Made by a program: the position numbers and the translations under genes
The notes under the pieces: generated by a model
Told to the model about the DNA's origin: nothing
Seen by the model: only the letters and a program-made list of their open reading frames with translations
The model's database searches: none
Shown: piece after piece, positions 34,343-42,723 of the stretch
Layout of the letters: each line of letters begins with the position of its first letter
Position numbering within the stretch: the first letter of the stretch is position 1
Assembly: GCA_001920415.1 (NCBI GenBank)
Contig: MNJR01000136.1
Span: 40,535 to 93,608 of the forward strand
Direction: 5' to 3'
Source of the DNA: Acidobacteria bacterium 13_1_20CM_3_53_8
GTDB lineage: Bacteria > Acidobacteriota > Blastocatellia > Pyrinomonadales > Pyrinomonadaceae
Length of the DNA: 53,074 bases

Positions 34343-34694
34343 AAATCTTTATTTTAATCATTCCGTCTTCGATGATGACCGTATAAGTTTCGACCGCGCC
34401 AGCGTTGTTGAGGCACGCGCCCGTGCGGAGGTCGAAGCGCCAGCCGTGCCAGTCGCACATGACTGTAGGGCCGCAGAGTTGGCCGTCTGCGAGCGGCGCT
34501 CCGCGATGCGGGCAGAAATTTTCTATGGCGTAGAACTTCCCCGCTACGTTGTAAAGCGCAAGCTCCGATCCGTCAAGAAGCTCTACGGTTGCGCCGCGCC
34601 CTTCTGGAACATCGCGCACGCGACCGACTGTAACGACCTGCCCAGTGCGTCTGGGTCTTTTGAAGCTGCCGAATCCTGTCTCGAAAGGTTTCAT
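34341..34694 (-). CDS. Rieske [2Fe-2S] ferredoxin-like protein
   Basis: About 117 residues. The two Rieske ligand pairs are C-P-H-R-G (NFCPHRGAPLADG) and C-D-W-H-G-W-R-F (VMCDWHGWRF). There is no signal peptide and no catalytic domain, so it resembles the small Rieske ferredoxins or NirD-type proteins that feed oxygenases. The start is uncertain: ATG 34694 is chosen, but a TTG at 34733 would extend the protein by 13 residues. Neither has a good ribosome binding site. Confidence 0.85.
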   Translation of the reverse strand: MKPFETGFGSFKRPRRTGQVVTVGRVRDVPEGRGATVELLDGSELALYNVAGKFYAIENFCPHRGAPLADGQLCGPTVMCDWHGWRFDLRTGACLNNAGAVETYTVIIEDGMIKIKI

Positions 34695-34843
34695 CTCGTA
34701 AAAATCGTAACGCAGTTCGGCGCGCACGGGCAAACCAGTGGCGCAAGAAGAGTGAGGCTCTGTCGTTCTTCTCGTTGCGCACGGAATGGGCGTAAACTCT
34801 CTTCGAAATTAAAAGCGTGATGAAAATAAGAGAGGGAGAAATT

Positions 34844-35833
34844 ATGATGAGAAGAAAAGTTCTGATGCTGTTGAGCGTGATTGTGCTCATCTCGGCAGTG
34901 TCCGCGCAAGCTCTGGCAAAAGAGATAACGGTTCGCGGGCGGCTGGGCAGGACTGTGGAAGGTGGCGGGTGGATTATTCAGACGGATTCCGAAAAATATC
35001 TAGTGCTGAACTTCCAGCGCTTTCAGAATGAATCGTGGTTTCATGTTGGACAGGCGGTTGAAGCTACTGGCGAACCCAGACCGGACGCTATCACTACGCA
35101 GATGGAGGGCACGCCGTTCGAGGTCAGAACGATGCGCCCTTTCGACGAGGGCGCGTCAGGCGCACAGGTCACAAATGGGCTTCGGCCACGTCTGACGCGC
35201 GTCATCGTTTCAGGTGATTCAACTATTCAGGCGCAACCCGATACAGCTATAGTCAACGTAGCGGTCGTGACGCAATCCAAGCGCGCTCTTGATGCGCAGC
35301 AGGAGAACGCGAACAAATCGGACGCGGTCGTGCGCGCATTGAAGACGGCGGCGGGCGCTGGCGCTGAGGTGAAGACGAGCGGCTACAACTTGCAGCCGCA
35401 GTATGTATACAACCAGAATCAACCGCCTACTATAACAGGCTATCAGGCTAGCAACAGCGTGACGGTGACGCTCAACGATTTAAGCAAAGTCGGCGCTGTG
35501 ATTGATGCTGCGGCGCAGGCCGGTGCGAATAATGTTCAGAGCATTGCGTTCATCCTTCGCAATGATCGTCAGGCCAAGCAGCAAGCGCTTACAGAGGCTA
35601 CGCGCGAAGCTGTGAGCAAAGCTCAGGCAGTCGCGCAGGCGCTCGGCGGGCGCGTCACTCGCATCATAGAAGTGCAGGAAGGCGGCGCTGTCATTCGTCC
35701 AATTTACGAAAACACTGATGCTATACGCACTATGGCCGCCGGGGCGCAAGCCAGACCGACGCCAATCGAAGTCGGCTCACTGGACATCACTTCTCAAGTG
35801 CAGTTGATTGCGGAAGTCGAAACGCCGCAATAA
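34844..35833 (+). CDS. SIMPL-domain (DUF541) protein with extra N-terminal domain
   Basis: About 329 residues. The signal peptide is MMRRKVLMLLSVIVLISA with cleavage near ALA. Residues about 25-105 are an extra domain (EITVRGRLGRTVEGGGWIIQ, then WFHVGQAVEATGE), OB-like in appearance. The SIMPL domain follows, with the family hallmark SGYNLQPQYVYNQ intact, and VGAVIDAAAQAGANNVQSIAF and QALGGRV. It is closely related to the shorter lipoprotein at 406-1092. The ATG at 34844 has GGGAG five bases upstream. Function unknown. Confidence 0.87.
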   Translation: MMRRKVLMLLSVIVLISAVSAQALAKEITVRGRLGRTVEGGGWIIQTDSEKYLVLNFQRFQNESWFHVGQAVEATGEPRPDAITTQMEGTPFEVRTMRPFDEGASGAQVTNGLRPRLTRVIVSGDSTIQAQPDTAIVNVAVVTQSKRALDAQQENANKSDAVVRALKTAAGAGAEVKTSGYNLQPQYVYNQNQPPTITGYQASNSVTVTLNDLSKVGAVIDAAAQAGANNVQSIAFILRNDRQAKQQALTEATREAVSKAQAVAQALGGRVTRIIEVQEGGAVIRPIYENTDAIRTMAAGAQARPTPIEVGSLDITSQVQLIAEVETPQ

Positions 35834-35950
35834 AAGGTAGAAGTAAAAAGGCAAAAGGTAAAAGGCAAAAGGAAGGCTGAAACCAATTTTAATAAAAAGG
35901 TTGGCTTCCGCCGCACTTTTGCCTTTTACCTTTTTACTTTTGCCTTTTTA
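35832..35950. repeat. period-7 palindrome, type B, copy 5
   Basis: Arms of GTAAAAA, GGCAAAA and GGTAAAA units (35832-35873 and 35915-35950). It begins in the stop codon of the SIMPL gene and ends in the stop codon of the convergent histidine kinase gene. Confidence 0.92.
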
Positions 35951-37381
35951 GTGTGAGTTGTTGACAGGCAGAAAGATAGCGAAAGCGCTACCTGTCTGGT
36001 CTGAGCGTTGGAGTTCAAGCCGCCCGTGATGCGCCTCTACAATCCATAGGGCGATTGAGAGACCCAGTCCCGCGCCGCTGCCTATTTCCGTCGCATAAGC
36101 GCGCGAGCGGGCTTTGTCAACTCTATAGAAGCGATCAAAAATCCGCGACTGCGCTTCCGTTGGAATGCCTGTGCCTGTATCTATGACGATGATGGTGTAA
36201 CGCGTGGGATGCGTTTCCGTTTGTAGAGAGACCAGGCCGCCCGACGAAGTATGTTTGATGGCGTTGTCTAGAAGATTCATGAGCATCTGTCGCAGCAGCC
36301 CTTCATCGCCGTGATAGGGCATCAACGGCAACTTGCCAACATCAATCCTGATTCCTTTGCGCCCCGCCAACACTTCAGCCGCACGCATTACTTCATAGAT
36401 CAACTCGTCCAGACGGAAATCATGAAAATTCACGGCGCGGCGTCCCGAATCTGCGCGAGCGAGCGTGAACATATCTTCGACTATGCGCGTCAGGCGTCGC
36501 GCCTGCTCGTCAATAATCTGCAAGGCTTCGCGGTACTCGCTCTCGTTGCGTTCACCTTTTTCAAGCGTAACGCCCGTAGCCGTGCGCATCACAGAAAGCG
36601 GCGTGCGTAGTTCGTGCGAAGCGTCTGCCATGAAGCGGCGCTGCTGCCCAAAGGCATCGTCCAGGCGCGCCAGTAGTTCGTTGAAAGTCGCTGCGAGATG
36701 ACCCAACTCGTCGTGCGGATTGGTGAGCGGCAATCGTTGCTCCAGATTTTCGGCGCTAATGCGGTGCGCGCGCTCGGTCATCTCTACTACGGGCGCAAGA
36801 CTCCTGCGCGCCAGAAACCATCCGCCCGCCCCTGTCAACACAAGAGCAGCCAGCACGGCCAGCGCCAGGATGATTCGAAACAGTCTCAACTCTCTGTTCA
36901 CTCTATCGAACGGCTGGCTGATGACTACGATGTAAGAGTTATTGGTCGCAGGAATGTTAACGCGCCTGATTGCGACCCGACGACTCGTGACAGAATTTCC
37001 CTGCCCTGAAGGTAGTGTGTAAAGCTCAGCATCGCTCTGAGGCACCAGATTCATGGAAGGCAGCGTCGCATGAATACCTCCCTGCGCTGTGTCTTCTGCA
37101 ATCAAATTTCCTTCCGAGTCGAATATGGCCGCAGCCTGTCGCGGCGCTATGTGTTCGTCCAGCACGCTCGCGGCTGCATCTCGTCCACCCTTGCCTTCAA
37201 CCGCTATTTCATGAACGAGCGAAAGACTTGTCTCATTTATAGTCGCGCCCAGTTCCGTATCCAGGCTGTCGTAAAGGATGGCTGCGAGCAGAGCATAGAC
37301 TGTGATGCTGAAGGCTATAAGAACCAGCGCCAGCACGCCCACATACCAGAGCATCAAACGTGTTCTCACGGAGTCGAACAT
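35948..37381 (-). CDS. two-component sensor histidine kinase
   Basis: The protein has 477 residues. One membrane segment near the N-terminus and a second at about 167-192 (IILALAVLAALVLTGAGGWFLA) enclose a periplasmic sensor region. A HAMP domain follows (RRSLAPVVEMTERAHRISAENLEQ). The phosphoacceptor is His256 in ADASHELRTPLSV. The ATP-binding part has the N box (LLDNAIKHT), the G1 box (DTGTGIP) and the G2 box (GAGLGLSIA). It phosphorylates the response regulator encoded directly upstream (37383-38063). The overall layout is that of CusS/heavy-metal-type kinases; the signal is unknown. Confidence 0.94.
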   Translation of the reverse strand: MFDSVRTRLMLWYVGVLALVLIAFSITVYALLAAILYDSLDTELGATINETSLSLVHEIAVEGKGGRDAAASVLDEHIAPRQAAAIFDSEGNLIAEDTAQGGIHATLPSMNLVPQSDAELYTLPSGQGNSVTSRRVAIRRVNIPATNNSYIVVISQPFDRVNRELRLFRIILALAVLAALVLTGAGGWFLARRSLAPVVEMTERAHRISAENLEQRLPLTNPHDELGHLAATFNELLARLDDAFGQQRRFMADASHELRTPLSVMRTATGVTLEKGERNESEYREALQIIDEQARRLTRIVEDMFTLARADSGRRAVNFHDFRLDELIYEVMRAAEVLAGRKGIRIDVGKLPLMPYHGDEGLLRQMLMNLLDNAIKHTSSGGLVSLQTETHPTRYTIIVIDTGTGIPTEAQSRIFDRFYRVDKARSRAYATEIGSGAGLGLSIALWIVEAHHGRLELQRSDQTGSAFAIFLPVNNSH

Positions 37382-37382
37382 T

Positions 37383-38063
37383 TCAATCTTCGTTCTCGCA
37401 GGTTAGAACGTAGCCTTCGCCGCGTCGCGTCTGAAACAGTTTCAACTCGTGACCGTCGTCAATCTTCCGTCGCAGGCGCTGAACATAGACCTCTATTAGA
37501 TTTGAGAAGATGTCAAAGTTCTCGTCCCAGACGTGCTCGGCTATCTCGGCGCGGCCAAGAACTCTATCCACGTTACGCGCGAAATATTCTAGCAACCCGT
37601 ACTCTTTGACCGTGAGTTGAATATTGTGCCCGGCACGCCTGACACGTTTCGAGCGCGTATCAATCTCAAGGTCTGCGACCACAAGCATCTCCGAGCGCAA
37701 CGCTTCGCCGCGACGCAGCAGAGCGCGCACGCGCGCAAGCAACTCGCCAAAGTCGAAAGGCTTTGTCAGGTAATCGTCTGCGCCCGAATCAAGCCCAGCG
37801 ATTCTGTCATCAACCACGTCGCGCGCCGTTAGCATCAGCACGGGAATGGACGACCCTGCGGCACGCAACTCCTGGCAGACCTCGAAGCCGTCCTTGCGCG
37901 GCAGCATCACGTCCAGGATAACCAGATCATAATCATAGACGCTTATTTGATAGAGAGCCGCCTCGCCGTCCTCCGCCACGTCAACAGCGTAAGACTGCTC
38001 GCGCAATCCCTTCGCCAGCATCTTTGCAGCGCTCGGCTCATCTTCGACCAGTAAAATACGCAC
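37383..38063 (-). CDS. OmpR/PhoB-family response regulator
   Basis: The 226-residue protein has a receiver domain with phosphoacceptor Asp51 (YDLVILDVMLPRKDG), acidic pocket E7-D8-E9 and Lys in the conserved TKPFDFGELLARV. A winged-helix DNA-binding domain follows (LTVKEYGLLEYFARN...VYVQRLRRKIDDG...RRGEGYVL). It starts with GTG, and its stop is one base from the kinase start, so the two form an operon. Confidence 0.95.
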   Translation of the reverse strand: MRILLVEDEPSAAKMLAKGLREQSYAVDVAEDGEAALYQISVYDYDLVILDVMLPRKDGFEVCQELRAAGSSIPVLMLTARDVVDDRIAGLDSGADDYLTKPFDFGELLARVRALLRRGEALRSEMLVVADLEIDTRSKRVRRAGHNIQLTVKEYGLLEYFARNVDRVLGRAEIAEHVWDENFDIFSNLIEVYVQRLRRKIDDGHELKLFQTRRGEGYVLTCENED

Positions 38064-38259
38064 CTCTCGGAAACTCCTCTTCTGCCGGAGAACATTATAT
38101 CAATACGATTGAATTCGAGTTCAGATTGTAACGCTCGCAGGATAAACTGAAGATGAACAAGCCCTGAGTTTCGGTTTATATGCGCGACCCAGGCAGATAG
38201 ATAAGCAGCAGAAAGCGTTTAAGCTGACAAAAGATTTCGGGCGACAGTGCATGCCATTA

Positions 38260-38871
38260 TCAGGCGCGGTCTCTGGCATCTGTCCCTTCGCCTGAATCAG
38301 ATGGATTGGATGCGTTAATCGTTCTGTATGTATGAAGCAATTCAAGGTAGAGCGTCTCTGCCGAGCGGCGTCCGGTGAATAGCGAGAGACCTACGAACAT
38401 AATGGAGAGGAAGAGAAGAACTATTAACAATCGTACAGAGAAACCTAGCTGCGCTTTGAAGAAGGCCAGAGCCGAGAGCGAAATCAGCGCCAGATTGAAA
38501 ACAGTCGAGCGTACTAGGCGATGGCGGTTTATTCGTTGCTCAATAACTTCGTAGGCTTCAGGCTTTTTAGCAAGTATCTCCATACGCATTTCCAAAGGGC
38601 TTGGGTCTTCACCAATCTTAGTCAGAGCGCTCCCGCCAATTGCCCAGCTATAAGGCAATGCACCTACGGCCTTGTCAAACATCAGGCCGAACATATACGC
38701 AACTCCTATAAGCGCGACAGATAGTTCACCACTCCATTCTTTCAGACCGGAGAGATGCAGCCAGTCGTAGCCGAACACCGTCAGAACCAGCAAAGAGACC
38801 CAGATGAGCACCTGAAAGCCTATTAGCACCAGCTCGAAAATTATAGATGTATCCTTAATCAGACTATTCAT
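38260..38871 (-). CDS. membrane protein of unknown function
   Basis: The protein has 203 residues with four predicted membrane segments (FELVLIGFQVLIWVSLLVL, ELSVALIGVAYMFGLMFDKAV, STVFNLALISLSALAFFKA and LLIVLLFLSIMFVGLSLF). A hydrophilic, helical loop with EILAKKPEAYEVIEQRINRH lies between the second and third. The tail is hydrophilic. I do not recognise the family. It is 15 bases downstream of the nickel-transporter-like gene on the same strand and may be part of one transcript. Confidence 0.75.
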   Translation of the reverse strand: MNSLIKDTSIIFELVLIGFQVLIWVSLLVLTVFGYDWLHLSGLKEWSGELSVALIGVAYMFGLMFDKAVGALPYSWAIGGSALTKIGEDPSPLEMRMEILAKKPEAYEVIEQRINRHRLVRSTVFNLALISLSALAFFKAQLGFSVRLLIVLLFLSIMFVGLSLFTGRRSAETLYLELLHTYRTINASNPSDSGEGTDARDRA

Positions 38872-38886
38872 GCTCTACATGCCCGG

Positions 38887-39600
38887 CTAGCGAAACAGAC
38901 CTTTGTTGAAACCTATCTCGTAAATCATAAACAGTCCGAAGCTCAAACTGAATAGACCGGCCAAGCCTCGCACAGTTAGATTCGCGCGATTAAAGCGCGA
39001 AGCCGTCAGGTAAAGAGGCAATCCTACGAGCGCGCTCATCAACATCATTCCGCCGGTTGAGCCTATGCCGAAAACAATAATATAGGTAAACGCTACGAGC
39101 GGTTGGTGAATGGTCGAGAGAACCAGCAACATCAATGTTGCGCTCCCTGCCAGCCCGTGAATCATGCCTACGACAAGTGAGCGCGCACCTAGACGCAGGC
39201 CGTGATGCGTATGCGGGTCTGTCTCAGGCGAGCCATCGTGTATGTGCGGGTGAACGTGCTCGCGTCCGCCGTGACTGTGAACGTGAAGATGAACATGGCC
39301 TCCTCGCGCCAGTTTTCTGAGGGCATTTGCGCCGAGCGCGACCAGCATAAGACCAACGCAGAACTCAAGCGCCAGCGCCGCTCTCTCGCCGATCTCAATG
39401 TGAAAAAGTATGATCAGGATTCCAGCGAGGACGAGCGAGATGGTGTGGCCTACGCCCCATAGACCGCCCACCAGCGACGAACTCAAGATGCTCTTGCGCT
39501 CGCTGACAATCGTAGAAACGGCAGCCAGATGATCGGCTTCAACCGCATGCTTCAGCCCCAGCACAAAGCCGAAAGCGAGTATCGAAATGGTTGAGAGCAT
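38887..39600 (-). CDS. NiCoT/UreH-like metal transporter membrane protein
   Basis: The protein has 237 residues and about six membrane segments. The signature GLKHAVEADHLAAVSTI in the first helices matches the metal-recognition motif H(A)xDADH of nickel/cobalt transporters of the NiCoT and UreH families. A cytoplasmic or periplasmic loop is extremely His-rich (residues about 100-133, GGHVHLHVHSHGGREHVHPH). It likely moves nickel or cobalt. No urease or hydrogenase gene is in the window; the DUF4242 protein is of a Ni-binding family but is 15 kb away. Confidence 0.85.
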   Translation of the reverse strand: MLSTISILAFGFVLGLKHAVEADHLAAVSTIVSERKSILSSSLVGGLWGVGHTISLVLAGILIILFHIEIGERAALALEFCVGLMLVALGANALRKLARGGHVHLHVHSHGGREHVHPHIHDGSPETDPHTHHGLRLGARSLVVGMIHGLAGSATLMLLVLSTIHQPLVAFTYIIVFGIGSTGGMMLMSALVGLPLYLTASRFNRANLTVRGLAGLFSLSFGLFMIYEIGFNKGLFR

Positions 39601-39602
39601 AA

Positions 39603-39724
39603 AAATAGTAAGCAGTAAGCGGTAAGCGGTAAGCAGTAGATTTGTTCAGCGTTCACAGTTGAGAGATTATATTCAAGACAGCAAGCCTCTCAACCTTCTT
39701 CCTTACTGCTTACTGCTCACTGGC
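39603..39724. repeat. period-7 palindrome, type D (GTAAGCA/GTAAGCG units)
   Basis: Left arm 39606-39639 and right arm 39700-39724, built of GTAAGCA and GTAAGCG units, with an AT-rich loop. The right arm overlaps the 3' end of the YceI gene. Confidence 0.87.
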
Positions 39725-40279
39725 AATAATGTCGAACGAAAGTTTCAACTCGTTCTTGACTTTGAGCGTGCCAGCGGCGACCGATACGGGCTTGATGTTG
39801 TAGTCGCTCTGGCGCAAGGTGAACTGGCCGCGCGCACGCAAGCCACCATCGCCAACCGATACATTCGCATTAATGGGAAACTCGCGCGCGACACCGTGCA
39901 GCGACAGTTGGCCGTTGATTCTGATTTGATACCGTCGTTCGTTAATGCGGCGCGGCGTGACGCGTGTGCTCATGTAAACGATCTCCGGGTATCTCGCTAT
40001 CTCAAGCACTTCCCTGAGCATCTTGCTCTCAATCTCCTGACGATCCTTACGGCTTACATCGCTGGCAACAGCTAGCGAATCTGTTCTGACCAGCATCAGC
40101 AGCGAAGCCGATTCCAAAGTGCCGGGCATGAATTTCACGTCGCCGCCGAAGCCGCGAACAGCTATGACAGGATTGTGGCCGAAGACTGAGAGCAACCCTT
40201 CCGCGAATACTTGCACTGTAAAACGACTGCGGCTTGCATCAAGACGATAATGAAGGAGGGCTGTTTCAGTCGCGCTCAT
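39710..40279 (-). CDS. YceI family protein
   Basis: The 189-residue lipocalin-like protein has HYRLDASRSRFTVQVFAEG, GHNPVIAVRGFGGDVKF, the MLREVLEIARYPEIVYMST segment and SLHGVAREFPI. YceI proteins bind polyisoprenoid or other hydrophobic ligands. There is no signal peptide here, unlike E. coli YceI, so it may be cytosolic. Its coding end lies inside the type D repeat. Confidence 0.88.
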   Translation of the reverse strand: MSATETALLHYRLDASRSRFTVQVFAEGLLSVFGHNPVIAVRGFGGDVKFMPGTLESASLLMLVRTDSLAVASDVSRKDRQEIESKMLREVLEIARYPEIVYMSTRVTPRRINERRYQIRINGQLSLHGVAREFPINANVSVGDGGLRARGQFTLRQSDYNIKPVSVAAGTLKVKNELKLSFDIIASEQ

Positions 40280-40369
40280 AGAATCTCAGGCTCATGAGAA
40301 GAATAGGAAACAAACGAAAACTATCCACGCGCGCCACACGAAATCACACGAAGAGAAAACGCAAGCCTT

Positions 40370-40463
40370 GTCAGTACCGCCTGCAGTAGCGGGCGGGTAT
40401 TGGTTTGGTTAGCAAGCAAGCCAAAGCATAAAACACCCGCCCGCTACCGCAGGCGGTACTGAC
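40370..40463. repeat. 29-bp palindrome (type I)
   Basis: Arms of 29 bases (40370-40398 and 40435-40463) with one mismatch, built from GTACCGCCTGC(A/G)GTAGCGGG, surround a 36-base loop. Upstream at about 40330-40352 is a fragment (CACACGAAATCACACGAAG) like part of the type G palindrome. It lies between the YceI and DUF1440-like genes; there is no T-run. Confidence 0.88.
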
Positions 40464-40544
40464 TTGACGCTTCAACTGCGTAACTCCTATCTTTATATCA
40501 GCACTAACTCTTTACAGGCGCAGCTACACGCTCATACAGAATCA

Positions 40545-41132
40545 TCAGAGGACGTTGCGCAGACCACGCCGCACGACTTCCGTTGTCAAACCGTAAACTA
40601 GATGCGAAGCAAGCGAGTAGGCGTGTATCTCTACAGGATACTCCGTCGGCAGCTTTGATAATCCGAGCGCGGGCACAATGCCTTCGTCGGCTATGGCCCA
40701 TATGGCAGCGCCGAACGGTAATCCCAGACCGGCGGTTGACTCCGGTATCAACTCGGCCACCGCGCCATAGATAGCCGCCGAAGTCACTCCCATAGCGTAA
40801 TGCGCGACTGCGCCGCCCAACTCCTTCTCGCTCTTTGTCATCTTGTGATCGAAGACGAGTTCTGAAACGGCGTTCGCCGTTCTAACAGCCGCATTGTCAG
40901 CCGCATTGTCGCTGCCGCGCTCCTTTAGCTCTTGCCCAACGCCGTGCTCCGGCGAGCCTTGCTGCAAGCTCTGCGCTCCGTGCGGCCTCTTCTCATCCTC
41001 CATCAATTTGCTGCACAGAGCTTGAAACTGGTTCATAGTCCAGGATGCAACCAGCCCCGCGACGACACCCGCCGCCAGCCCTTTCAATAAGCTGCTCTCA
41101 CGGCACAAGTTCATTCGTCTTTCATCTCGCAT
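40545..41132 (-). CDS. DUF1440/YagU-like membrane protein
   Basis: About 195 residues. The N-terminal membrane segment LLKGLAAGVVAGLVASWTMN, then a hydrophilic stretch, and then HYAMGVTSAAIYGAVAELIP, LPFGAAIWAIADEGIVPALGL and HLVYGLTTEVVRRGLR match the layout of DUF1440 proteins (YagU in E. coli, linked to acid tolerance). Function is uncertain. The ATG at 41132 has GAGG seven bases upstream. Confidence 0.7.
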   Translation of the reverse strand: MRDERRMNLCRESSLLKGLAAGVVAGLVASWTMNQFQALCSKLMEDEKRPHGAQSLQQGSPEHGVGQELKERGSDNAADNAAVRTANAVSELVFDHKMTKSEKELGGAVAHYAMGVTSAAIYGAVAELIPESTAGLGLPFGAAIWAIADEGIVPALGLSKLPTEYPVEIHAYSLASHLVYGLTTEVVRRGLRNVL

Positions 41133-41376
41133 GCTCTCACCTCGCGCTTAAAGATCAGTGCGTCACCTTACCCAGCCTATCTTCGACCGCTCATTTCCGC
41201 AAGCGATGCGTCATGCTGCTGAAATTTCAGTCCCGTTTTGTGCAAAGCTCAATTCAACTTCACTTCGCACAGACTCTTTCTCTAAGTATCGTTAGTCCAG
41301 AGCCGTGTTATTTCTATATCAATAATTTTGATAATTAGCGGCAGGCTATGTAAGAATCTGTTAGAGGGTCTGGTCT

Positions 41377-41952
41377 ATGAGTTTACCTAGCGAAAGATTC
41401 ATCTTGAGCGTCGCCGACTATCTAACAGGAGAGCGAGACGGCGCAGTGCGTCACGAATACGTGAGCGGTCAGGCTTACGCTATGGCTGGCGCAAGCGCGC
41501 GTCATAACCGAATCGCGCTTAATATCGCGGCACGCTTGAACAGTCATCTTGCGGATGACGACTGCGAAGCGTTCATGGCCGACATGAAAATCCGCGTTGC
41601 GCCGGACTTGTTCTACTACCCCGATGTCGTAGTCACATGCGACAAGCCGGGCAGCGACCCTTATTTCCGCACAGAGCCGCGCCTCATCATAGAAGTGCTG
41701 AGTCCCACGACCGAACGTATAGACCGCCACGAGAAGCTTGCCGCATACAAGAACTGTCCGAGCGTGCAGGAATACGCGCTCATCTCGCAGGAAGGGATGA
41801 TGGTCGAGCTTCACCGCCGAACTGTTGGCGAGTGGCAGGCGGAAATCTTCACCGAAGCCAATGACCAATGCGCGTTCGAGTCCGTCGGCCTCACTATGAG
41901 CCTAGGCGACATCTACCGCAACGTGCGCTTTGATGAAAGGGCAGAAGACTAA
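41377..41952 (+). CDS. Uma2 family putative endonuclease
   Basis: The protein has 191 residues of the Uma2/DUF820 family: SVADYLTGERDGAVRHEYVSGQAYAMAGAS at the start, then a PD-(D/E)xK-like core with YYPDVVVTCD and LIIEVLSPTTERIDRHEKLAAYKN. The catalytic Asp and Glu are present and the Lys is inside the last motif. Family members are abundant in cyanobacteria and related genomes; their biological role is not settled. GAGGG lies eight bases before the ATG. It starts the plus-strand island. Confidence 0.88.
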   Translation: MSLPSERFILSVADYLTGERDGAVRHEYVSGQAYAMAGASARHNRIALNIAARLNSHLADDDCEAFMADMKIRVAPDLFYYPDVVVTCDKPGSDPYFRTEPRLIIEVLSPTTERIDRHEKLAAYKNCPSVQEYALISQEGMMVELHRRTVGEWQAEIFTEANDQCAFESVGLTMSLGDIYRNVRFDERAED

Positions 41953-42065
41953 GGCATTCCAGATTGATGGCCTTAATGCTTCATCGCCACACCCGCCGAA
42001 CCTGATCGTATATACTTTCTACATCGGATAAAATATAGCTATTATAAAGAAGCGAGGTATGAGCG

Positions 42066-42293
42066 ATGTCAAAGACTGTAGAAGGCATCTACCGCGACGG
42101 TAAAGTGGAACTGTTGGAGACGCCACCCGACGTTGAAGAGGCGCGGGTTGTAGTAACCTTTGTGACGCAGGATGCCGTTAATCTGGCGGAGCGCGGGATA
42201 GACGAGGAGCAGGCTGCAAGGTTGCGCGCACGCCTGCAAACTTTCGCAGAGGATTGGGAGCGTCCAGAGATGGAGGCTTACGATGCCCTATAA
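42066..42293 (+). CDS. antitoxin AF2212-like / DUF104 family
   Basis: The 75-residue protein opens MSKTVEGIYRDGKVELLETPPDVEEARVVVTF, the usual beta-strand N-terminus of AF2212-like antitoxins. It then has a helical tail with HTH-like EEQAARLRARLQTFAEDWERP. It overlaps the following MazF-like gene by 11 bases (42283-42293), as expected of a toxin-antitoxin pair. The upstream gap may hold its promoter, but I cannot fix the boxes. Confidence 0.8.
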   Translation: MSKTVEGIYRDGKVELLETPPDVEEARVVVTFVTQDAVNLAERGIDEEQAARLRARLQTFAEDWERPEMEAYDAL

Positions 42294-42634
42294 GCGTGGG
42301 CAGGTCGTACCCGTGCTCTTCCCCGATTCAAATCTTCGCACAGCCAAGCGCCGCCCCGCCCTCGTCATTCAAGCAGACAACCTTGCCACAGGAATGGCTC
42401 AAACTATTGTGGCTATGATTACGTCAAACATGGCGCGAGCCGGTCATCCTAGCCGTGTCACACTCAAACAGAACTCGGCGCACAGGCAAACAGGCCGGAA
42501 TCCTCATGGACTCTGTGATTATGACGGATAACCTTGCTACTATTCGCGAAACAGAGATTGATCGTACTATCGGAACATTGACAGGGATGACGGAAATCAA
42601 CGATGCATTGCGGCACACTCTCGCAATCTCATAA
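42283..42634 (+). pseudogene. MazF/PemK-like toxin, frameshifted
   Basis: The first frame (42283-42531) gives a normal MazF start: MPYKRGQVVPVLFPDSNLRTAKRRPALVIQADNL, the beta-barrel of the RNase. At about 42475-42500 the frame is lost. The next frame continues with the expected MazF C-terminus, TGKQAGILMDSVIMTDNLAT and IGTLTGMTEINDALRHTLAIS, to a stop at 42632-42634. A single extra base (or two missing) explains it. The toxin is probably inactive, unless this is an assembly error or a translational frameshift. Confidence 0.85.
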
Positions 42635-42677
42635 GCCATCACAATGAAAAGCAGACTCGAATTGAACTGGGCGGGCA
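42615..42677 (+). repeat. direct repeat, copy 1 (mazF end plus mod start)
   Basis: About 63 bases from the 3' end of mazF into a copy of the first 34 bases of the mod gene. It encodes a 12-residue abortive peptide MKSRLELNWAGI before a TAA. The last 34 bases are identical to those at 43388-43421. The rest matches copy 2 (43358-43421) with a few changes and one indel. Confidence 0.93.
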
Positions 42678-42723
42678 TATAAGCACTATAATGAATACCA
42701 AAAAAGGCAAGGAGTAGGACAAA

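Noticed and set aside
41133-41376. Searched for a promoter or RNA gene upstream of Uma2
   Set aside because: Nothing beyond an AT-rich stretch and the ribosome site before the ATG at 41377.
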